From positions 1 to 5,186 of the forward strand of contig JALNWS010000246.1 in NCBI GenBank assembly GCA_023230755.1: 5,186 nucleotides of DNA. The letters are read 5' to 3'. Positions 1-3,702 of this stretch are shown here, one piece after another (within the stretch, counting starts at the first letter, position 1; each line of letters begins with the position of its first letter). The notes beneath the pieces were generated by a model. That model searched no databases. It was not told the DNA's origin and saw only the letters and a program-made list of their open reading frames with translations. The DNA is from Azoarcus sp. Lineage in GTDB: Bacteria > Pseudomonadota > Gammaproteobacteria > Burkholderiales > Rhodocyclaceae. A program made the position numbers and the translations under genes.

Positions 1-284
1 GTGTTGTGCATGGCCTGCAGCGACAGGCTCATGATCACATGGTCAAAGAAGCCGTCCTTGAAATCGCTCAGGCCCTTGTCCATGTTGGCTTGGATCACGT
101 TGACCCCGTTCTTCACGCAGGCAAGCAGTTTTTCGGGGTCGTTTTCCACGCCGTAGCCCTGCACCTCGCGAACTTCGATCAGATGCTTGAGCAGACTGCC
201 GTCGCCGCAGCCCAGGTCGAGTACTTTTTCGCCCGGCTGGATCCACTGGGCGATGACGTCATAGTCATAACGGTAGGCAGCCAT
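1..284 (-). CDS. metW: MetW, methionine biosynthesis protein (methyltransferase fold), 5' part only
   Basis: The reading frame opens with ATG at 284-282 and stays open to the left edge, giving 94 codons of a protein usually about 195 residues long; the C-terminal half lies outside the window. It begins MAAYRYDYDVIAQWI and has the glycine-rich SAM-binding motif I, DLGCGDG, at residues 23-29. GYGVEND (43-49) then forms the acidic end of strand 2, and FDHVIMSLSLQ (80-90) is a typical MetW segment. MetW is a small class I methyltransferase-like protein encoded next to metX in many proteobacteria and needed, with MetX, for homoserine acylation; no methyl-transfer reaction is firmly assigned. Its ATG lies two bases after the metX stop, so the two are almost certainly co-transcribed and translationally coupled, under the SAM-II riboswitch upstream of metX. 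Identification is by motif and neighbourhood, and is strong. Confidence 0.95.
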   Translation of the reverse strand, partial: MAAYRYDYDVIAQWIQPGEKVLDLGCGDGSLLKHLIEVREVQGYGVENDPEKLLACVKNGVNVIQANMDKGLSDFKDGFFDHVIMSLSLQAMHN

Positions 285-286
285 GC

Positions 287-1414
287 TTACACCTTGATGC
301 GGTCGAACCAGGCGGAGAGTACCGCGTGGTATTGGGGTTCATCGAGCAGGAAGGAGTCGTGACCGGCTGCGCACTCGATTTCGGCGTAACTGACGTTGCG
401 CCGGTTGTGCAGCAGGGCGTAGACGATTTCCCGCGATCGCGAGGGCGAGAAGCGCCAGTCGGTCGTGAACGACACCACCAGGAAGTCGGCCTCGGCGCTG
501 GCCAGGGCGGCAGGCAGATTGCCCGCGTGGGCGAAGGCGGGATCGTAGTAATCCAGTGCCTTCGTGGTCAGCAGGTAAGTGTTGGCGTCGAAGAAGCCGG
601 CAAACTTGTCGCCCTGATAGCGCAGATAGGACTCGATCTCGAACTCGACGTCGTAGCTGTAGACCGCCTTGCCGTGACGCAGGCTGCGGCCGAATTTCTC
701 GCCCATCGCGTCATCGGAGAGATACGTGATGTGACCGATCATGCGTGCGAGCTTGAGCCCGCGTACCGGCACCACGCCGTGATCGTAGAAGTTGCCGCCG
801 TGAAAATCGGGGTCGGTGAGGATGGCCTGGCGCGCCACCTCATTGAAGGCGATGTTCTGCGCCGTGAGTTTGGGTGCCGATGCAATCACCGCGGCGTGGC
901 CGACGCGGTCGGGATACTGCAGCGTCCATGACAAGGCCTGCATGCCGCCCAGGCTGCCGCCCACAACGGCAGCAAAGCGCTTGATGCCGAGGCGGTCCGC
1001 CAGGCGGGCCTGGGTGTCGACCCAGTCTTCCACGGTGACGAAGGGAAAGGCTGCACCCCAGGGTTTGCCGGTGGCCGGGTTGATCGAGCCCGGTCCGCTG
1101 GAGCCGAAGCAGCTGCCGAGGTTGTTGACGCCGATGACGAAGAACTTGCGCGTATCGAGCGGCTTGCCCGGCCCGACCAGGTTGTCCCACCAGCCCACGC
1201 TGTCGGGGTCGTCCGCATAGCGGCCGGCGACATGGTGCGAGCCCGACAGTGCGTGACAGACGAGCACGGCGTTCGACGCGTCGGCGTTGAGTGTGCCGTA
1301 GGTTTCGTACACCAGGTCGTAACTCGGCAGCGTGCCGCCGCTGCGCAGCGGGAGGGGCGTTGCAAAGTGGGCCGTCTGCGGCGCCACGATGCCGACGGAT
1401 TGCGGTTGGATCAT
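287..1414 (-). CDS. metX: MetX, homoserine O-acyltransferase (predicted O-succinyltransferase)
   Basis: A complete 375-residue cytoplasmic enzyme of the alpha/beta-hydrolase fold, the usual length for MetX. It transfers an acyl group from acyl-CoA to the homoserine hydroxyl, the first committed step of methionine synthesis. The nucleophile elbow GGSLGG puts the catalytic Ser at 154; Asp319 (TTDWRF) and His352 (GHDSFLL) complete the triad. NNLGSCFGSSGP (97-108) and ARMIGHITYLS (223-233, Arg224) are family signatures. Residues after the catalytic Asp read W-R-F, as in Pseudomonas and other proteobacterial MetX enzymes assigned to succinyl-CoA, rather than the R/W-L-Y of acetyl-CoA enzymes, so O-succinylhomoserine is the likelier product (inference). 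The ATG at 1414 fits the family N-terminus (SVGIV), and an in-frame TAG five codons upstream rules out a longer protein. No clear Shine-Dalgarno precedes it. It is first gene of metX-metW, behind a SAM-II aptamer and terminator. Confidence 0.97.
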   Translation of the reverse strand: MIQPQSVGIVAPQTAHFATPLPLRSGGTLPSYDLVYETYGTLNADASNAVLVCHALSGSHHVAGRYADDPDSVGWWDNLVGPGKPLDTRKFFVIGVNNLGSCFGSSGPGSINPATGKPWGAAFPFVTVEDWVDTQARLADRLGIKRFAAVVGGSLGGMQALSWTLQYPDRVGHAAVIASAPKLTAQNIAFNEVARQAILTDPDFHGGNFYDHGVVPVRGLKLARMIGHITYLSDDAMGEKFGRSLRHGKAVYSYDVEFEIESYLRYQGDKFAGFFDANTYLLTTKALDYYDPAFAHAGNLPAALASAEADFLVVSFTTDWRFSPSRSREIVYALLHNRRNVSYAEIECAAGHDSFLLDEPQYHAVLSAWFDRIKV

Positions 1415-1428
1415 GGTCGGTGTCTGCT

Positions 1429-1471
1429 AAAAACAAAAAAACCCAGCCGGCTGAAAAACGCGGACTGGGTT
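1429..1471 (-). terminator. Rho-independent terminator (attenuator) in the metX leader
   Basis: Read on the minus strand, the 5' arm 1471-1460 pairs with the 3' arm 1451-1440. Nine consecutive pairs (AACCCAG with CTGGGTT, then T-G and C-G) are followed by one C-C mismatch and two more G-C pairs, around an 8-base loop at 1459-1452. The T-tract follows immediately: seven T at 1441-1435 (two of them also in the stem), one G, then five T at 1433-1429. It ends only 14 bases before the metX ATG, leaving no room for another promoter, so every metX transcript from the promoter at 1567-1539 must cross it. It starts one base after the riboswitch aptamer and is therefore read as its expression platform. 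On the plus strand it is preceded by A and followed by mixed sequence, so it would not work in that direction. Confidence 0.82.
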
Positions 1472-1472
1472 G

Positions 1473-1528
1473 CCCTCGCTTTAGCCGTATTTATTAAGCG
1501 CCCGCAAGCTATGGATCAAATCGGCGCT
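1473..1528 (-). promoter_or_regulatory. SAM-II riboswitch aptamer controlling metX-metW
   Basis: Reading 1528 down to 1473, the sequence has the SAM-II layout. P1 is a perfect 6-bp stem, AGCGCC (1528-1523) with GGCGCT (1502-1497). The conserved GATTT follows P1 (1522-1518), TTGC (1507-1504) sits just before the 3' P1 strand, ATAAA follows (1494-1490) and GCTAAA ends the core (1485-1480). The pseudoknot stem P2 can form: C1504-G1485, G1505-C1484, T1506/T1507 with A1482/A1481, then C1508-G1479 and G1509-C1478. The outer pairs use bases different from the well-studied metX SAM-II RNA but stay complementary. SAM-II RNAs bind S-adenosylmethionine and repress methionine genes, very often metX or metA, which matches the gene here. 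The likely transcription start (about 1532) lies just before P1 and a terminator follows, so SAM binding presumably favours termination. The match was made by eye, not with a covariance model. Confidence 0.88.
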
Positions 1529-1538
1529 AAGTGGTGCG

Positions 1539-1567
1539 AAATTAGCGCGCGTGCCTGCAAATGTCAA
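1539..1567 (-). promoter_or_regulatory. Sigma-70 promoter for metX-metW
   Basis: The minus strand carries a perfect -35 box TTGACA at 1567-1562, a 17-base spacer and TAATTT at 1544-1539 as the -10 box (three of six consensus positions; the weak part of this call). The predicted start near 1532 places the RNA 5' end about four bases before P1 of the SAM-II aptamer, the arrangement expected for a short riboswitch leader. The leader would be about 118 bases up to the metX ATG. Confidence 0.7.
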
Positions 1568-1619
1568 ACCGGGTGCTTTCCAGTGTGGCCAGTGGTGGGG
1601 CTTGTGAGGTGAGGTAGCA

Positions 1620-1656
1620 TGCCGGGCAGACGTTCGCGGCCTTCGGCTTCCCGGCA
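1620..1656. repeat. Inverted repeat / stem-loop
   Basis: TGCCGGG (1620-1626) is the exact inverse complement of CCCGGCA (1650-1656), with a 23-base loop that itself holds GCC-TTC-GGC. No T-tract follows on either strand, so it is not a simple terminator. It lies immediately before the stronger inverted-repeat cluster at 1665-1722 and may belong to the same structured element. Confidence 0.5.
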
Positions 1657-1664
1657 GGAAGGCA

Positions 1665-1722
1665 CTCATCGGGGCGGCGATGCAAACTCGCCCGATGAGG
1701 CCGGGCTCAAACATGCATCGCC
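1665..1722. repeat. Two interleaved 9-bp inverted repeats (possible pseudoknot or bistable RNA)
   Basis: Repeat A pairs CTCATCGGG (1665-1673) with CCCGATGAG (1691-1699), perfectly over 9 bp. It can be extended inward by CG/CG past one bulged G, and outward by GGC (1661-1663) with GCC (1700-1702) past one bulged A. Repeat B pairs GGCGATGCA (1676-1684) with TGCATCGCC (1714-1722), also perfect over 9 bp. The 5' arm of B lies inside the loop of A and its 3' arm lies outside, which is H-type pseudoknot topology with connecting segments of 2, 6 and 14 bases. Alternatively B forms alone, with an inner stem GCCCG (1690-1694) / CGGGC (1702-1706), as a competing fold. No T-tract follows. Function is unknown: structured RNA, operator DNA or a short repeat element are all possible. 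Confidence 0.6.
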
Positions 1723-1827
1723 TTGTTCCTCCGCTGAGCACCTTCCAGCCGGCGCTCTCGACAGCCCGTCACACTGCCCCACCCCACAAGCCTTGCTGGT
1801 CTGCCGCAATCGCCACGAGTCCCTTGT

Positions 1828-1852
1828 GGCCTGCGTGGTAAAATCGCAGGCC
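1828..1852. repeat. 8-bp perfect inverted repeat enclosing the thiS -10 box
   Basis: GGCCTGCG (1828-1835) is exactly mirrored by CGCAGGCC (1845-1852) around a 9-base centre that contains the presumed extended -10 element. As DNA it would make a symmetric operator; as RNA the predicted start (about 1851) leaves most of it untranscribed. A protein bound here would cover the promoter. No regulator is identified. Confidence 0.55.
1836..1844 (+). promoter_or_regulatory. Extended -10 promoter for thiS-thiG-trmB
   Basis: TGG followed by TAAAAT (1839-1844) matches the extended -10 pattern TGn-TATAAT at all but one position. There is no recognisable -35 box 16-18 bases upstream (1816-1821 reads CGAGTC), which an extended -10 can tolerate. 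The implied start near 1851 gives a leader of about 25 bases before the thiS ATG. Confidence 0.55.
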
Positions 1853-1875
1853 TTGAACCCGCCACCTCATCCCGC

Positions 1876-2079
1876 ATGATCAGCATCATTCTCAACGGTC
1901 AGCCCGAAGCGCTGGACGACGGCCTTACGGTACTTGCGCTCCTCGAGCGGCGCGGGCTTGTCGGCAAACGTCTCGCAGTCGAGCGTAACGGCGACATCGT
2001 GCCGCGTGCCCGTCATGGCGAGACCGAGCTCGCCGACGGTGACCGCCTTGAGATCGTGGTTGCTGTCGGGGGCGGCTGA
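1876..2079 (+). CDS. thiS: ThiS, sulfur carrier protein for thiazole synthesis
   Basis: A complete 67-residue ubiquitin-like protein, the normal ThiS length. Its C-terminus ends VAVGGG, supplying the essential terminal Gly-Gly that is adenylated (by ThiF in the usual pathway) and converted to a thiocarboxylate; ThiS then hands sulfur to ThiG for the thiazole ring of thiamine. Other family features are the opening MISIILNGQP strand, VLALLERRGL helix, LAVERNGDIVPR (residues 33-44) and LADGDRLEIV (52-61). It is followed by thiG, its direct partner. The ATG at 1876 gives the family N-terminus, but no Shine-Dalgarno is visible in the preceding CACCTCATCCCGC. Expression is presumably from the promoter at 1836-1844; no TPP riboswitch is evident. 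thiF and the other thiamine genes are not in the window. Confidence 0.95.
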   Translation: MISIILNGQPEALDDGLTVLALLERRGLVGKRLAVERNGDIVPRARHGETELADGDRLEIVVAVGGG

Positions 2080-2091
2080 AGCTTCGTGGTC

Positions 2092-2133
2092 TCGTGCGCG
2101 CCGTCTGCAGTCAGCGCGCGATGCGACTTTTTT
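2092..2133 (+). terminator. Hairpin plus T-tract between thiS and thiG (possible partial terminator)
   Basis: TCGTGCGC (2092-2099) pairs with GCGCGCGA (2114-2121): seven Watson-Crick pairs and one T-G, around a 14-base loop. Six T follow at 2128-2133, but six bases separate the stem from the T-tract, which is not ideal for intrinsic termination. It lies in the 77-base gap between thiS and thiG and ends 23 bases before the thiG ATG. It could reduce read-through, giving more ThiS than ThiG, or be a processing or mRNA-stability site. I regard termination as possible but unproven. Confidence 0.35.
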
Positions 2134-2156
2134 GATCTTCCTCTACAGGTCCCAAC

Positions 2157-2945
2157 ATGATCAACGATCCCCTGGTGATTGCCGGCAAGGCTTATGGCTC
2201 CCGCCTGCTCGTCGGTACCGGTAAATACAAGGATTTTGCCGAGACTCGCGAAGCGATCGACACCAGCGGTGCAAACATCGTCACCGTGGCGATCCGCCGC
2301 AGCAACATTGGTCAGAATCCGGACGAGCCCAATCTGCTCGACGCCCTGCCGCCCGACCGCTTTACCATTTTGCCCAACACTGCCGGCTGCTACACCGCCG
2401 ATGACGCAGTGCGCACCCTGCGCCTCGGTCGAGAGCTGCTCGACGGTCACGCTCTGGTCAAGCTCGAAGTCCTGGGCGATCCGAAATCGCTGTTTCCGAA
2501 CATGCCGGAAACGCTCAAGGCAGCCGAGATTCTGGTCAAGGATGGCTTCGACGTCATGGTGTACTGCGCAGACGATCCGATTCAGTCCAAGATGCTGGAA
2601 GAAATCGGCTGCGTTGCCATCATGCCGCTTGCCTCCCTGATTGGTTCGGGCATGGGCATCGTCAATCCGTGGAACCTGCGCCTGATCATCGACAATGCCC
2701 GCGTGCCGGTGATCGTCGACGCGGGTGTCGGCACCGCATCCGACGCGGCGATCGCGATGGAGCTGGGTTGCGACGGCGTCCTGATGAACACCGCCATCGC
2801 GGGGGCGAGCCAGCCAGTACTGATGGCCAGTGCGATGAAGAAAGCGGTCGAAGCCGGTCGCGAGGCCTTCCGTGCCGGCCGCATGCGGCGCAAATTCTAT
2901 TCGGCGGATCCAAGCTCGCCGACGACCGGACTGATTGGTTCATGA
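2157..2945 (+). CDS. thiG: ThiG, thiazole synthase
   Basis: A complete 262-residue cytoplasmic TIM-barrel enzyme of usual length. ThiG condenses 1-deoxy-D-xylulose 5-phosphate, dehydroglycine and sulfur from ThiS thiocarboxylate to build the thiazole phosphate of thiamine. Lys102 in VKLEVLGD is the Schiff-base lysine. The ligand-binding loops are present: SLIGSGMGI (Gly163), VDAGVGTASDAA (Ala189-Gly190) and MNTAIAGA (Asn211-Thr212). The N-terminal LLVGTGKYKDF and TVAIRRSNIGQN segments and the C-terminal RMRRKFYSADPSSPTTGLI are also typical. The ATG at 2157 follows a modest AGGT (2147-2150) by six bases. It is co-directional with thiS, and its TGA overlaps the trmB start as ATGA. No missing residues or frame disruptions are seen. 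Confidence 0.97.
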   Translation: MINDPLVIAGKAYGSRLLVGTGKYKDFAETREAIDTSGANIVTVAIRRSNIGQNPDEPNLLDALPPDRFTILPNTAGCYTADDAVRTLRLGRELLDGHALVKLEVLGDPKSLFPNMPETLKAAEILVKDGFDVMVYCADDPIQSKMLEEIGCVAIMPLASLIGSGMGIVNPWNLRLIIDNARVPVIVDAGVGTASDAAIAMELGCDGVLMNTAIAGASQPVLMASAMKKAVEAGREAFRAGRMRRKFYSADPSSPTTGLIGS

Positions 2946-3670
2946 GCGAAACACCAGAGCGGGTCGAGATCATCGGGCAGGACAGCCCCGAGCATCGATT
3001 CTCCAGCCGCAGCATCCGCAGCTTCGTGCTGCGCCAGGGCCGGATGTCGGGTGCGCAGCAGCGCTTCATGGAAGACATGCTGCCGAAGATCGGTGTGCCC
3101 TACCAGGCCACACCGATCGACCTCGACGTCGTGTTCGGACGCAAGGCACCGAAGATCCTCGAAATTGGCTTCGGCATGGGCGAGACCACGGCAAAGATCG
3201 CCGCGGCTGCGCCGGAGAAGGACTTTCTCGGCATCGAAGTCCATGGCCCCGGTGTCGGCGCACTGTGCAAGCTGGTGTCCGAGCAGGCGCTGAGCAATGT
3301 CCGTATCATGCAGCACGATGCGGTCGAGGTCATGCGTGACATGATTGCGGATGGCACGCTGGCGGGTGTGCACGTGTTCTTCCCCGATCCTTGGCGCAAG
3401 GCGCGGCATCACAAGCGGCGCATCATTCAGCCCGATTTCGTGGCGCTGGTGGCAACCAAGCTCGCACCCGGTGGCTATCTGCACTGCGCCACCGACTGGG
3501 AGAACTACGCGCACTGGATGCTGGAAGTGCTCGCCGCCGAGCCTGCGCTCGAAAACACCGCAGACGGCTTTGCGCCGCGTCCGGACTACCGTCCGCTGAC
3601 GAAATTCGAGAACCGCGGTCTCAGACTGGGGCACGGTGTGTGGGATCTGGTATTTCGTCGTCGCGGCTGA
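2942..3670 (+). CDS. trmB: TrmB, tRNA (guanine-46-N7)-methyltransferase
   Basis: A complete 242-residue class I SAM-dependent methyltransferase, close to the E. coli length of 239. It makes m7G at position 46 in the variable loop of tRNAs. EIGFGMGETT (74-83) is the SAM-binding motif I, GIEVHGPGV (97-105) holds the acidic strand-2 residue Glu99, and QHDAVEV (124-130) carries Asp126. FPDPWRKARHHKRR (147-160) is the TrmB hallmark with the catalytic Asp149. TDWENYAHWML (184-194) and RPLTKFENRGLRLGH (217-231) complete the signature. The frame stays open upstream inside thiG, but the family start and the four-base ATGA overlap with the thiG stop identify ATG 2942, implying translational coupling. 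Linkage to thiG is familiar in beta- and gammaproteobacteria and need not mean a shared function. Confidence 0.96.
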   Translation: MSETPERVEIIGQDSPEHRFSSRSIRSFVLRQGRMSGAQQRFMEDMLPKIGVPYQATPIDLDVVFGRKAPKILEIGFGMGETTAKIAAAAPEKDFLGIEVHGPGVGALCKLVSEQALSNVRIMQHDAVEVMRDMIADGTLAGVHVFFPDPWRKARHHKRRIIQPDFVALVATKLAPGGYLHCATDWENYAHWMLEVLAAEPALENTADGFAPRPDYRPLTKFENRGLRLGHGVWDLVFRRRG

Positions 3671-3691
3671 TGGCTGGCAACAAGAAATAGT

Positions 3692-3695
3692 GAGG
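3692..3695 (+). promoter_or_regulatory. Ribosome binding site deciding the sppA start
   Basis: GAGG lies seven bases before GTG 3703, a good Shine-Dalgarno spacing. The in-frame ATG at 3715 has no comparable site at suitable distance (AAGG at 3697-3700 is 14 bases away). This favours the GTG start, though the ATG cannot be excluded. Confidence 0.5.
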
Positions 3696-3702
3696 CAAGG
3701 TC

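Larger units (their letters stand above)
1568..1827. other. Gene-free divergent intergenic region
   Basis: This stretch lies between the metX promoter and the thiS promoter. Open frames through it on both strands (for example a GTG-started 86-codon frame on the minus strand) are rich in Arg, Pro and Ser, resemble no family I know, and run into the riboswitch or promoters, so I do not call a gene. The region is GC-rich and contains inverted repeats at 1620-1656 and 1665-1722. It also has an 8-base inverted pair, GGCTTGTG (1599-1606) and CACAAGCC (1785-1792), about 180 bases apart. I see no TPP riboswitch consensus. Confidence 0.6.

Noticed and set aside
253..260. TGACGTCA palindrome near the start of metW
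   Set aside because: It lies inside coding sequence (the Asp-Val codons) and is a short palindrome expected by chance.
326..931. A 201-codon plus-strand frame inside metX
   Set aside because: It is antisense to a complete MetX with its catalytic triad; no independent signature or ribosome site.
1578..1600. Tandem CCAGTG direct repeat upstream of the metX promoter
   Set aside because: Only two six-base copies in a G/T-rich stretch; too short to support a binding site.
1481..1741. An 86-codon minus-strand frame in the intergenic region, with a GGAGGA-like sequence near its start
   Set aside because: It runs across the metX promoter and through the SAM-II aptamer, has shadow-like composition, and matches no family I recognise. 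The GGAGGA also precedes an ATG giving only a three-residue peptide in another frame, so I do not call a leader peptide.
1720..1875. TPP riboswitch upstream of thiS
   Set aside because: Only a CTGAG fragment (1733-1737) is present; the rest of the thi-box consensus is absent, and it lies upstream of the likely thiS promoter.
2897..3634. A 245-codon open frame antisense to trmB
   Set aside because: trmB on the plus strand has all family motifs; the antisense product resembles no family and is a codon-bias shadow.
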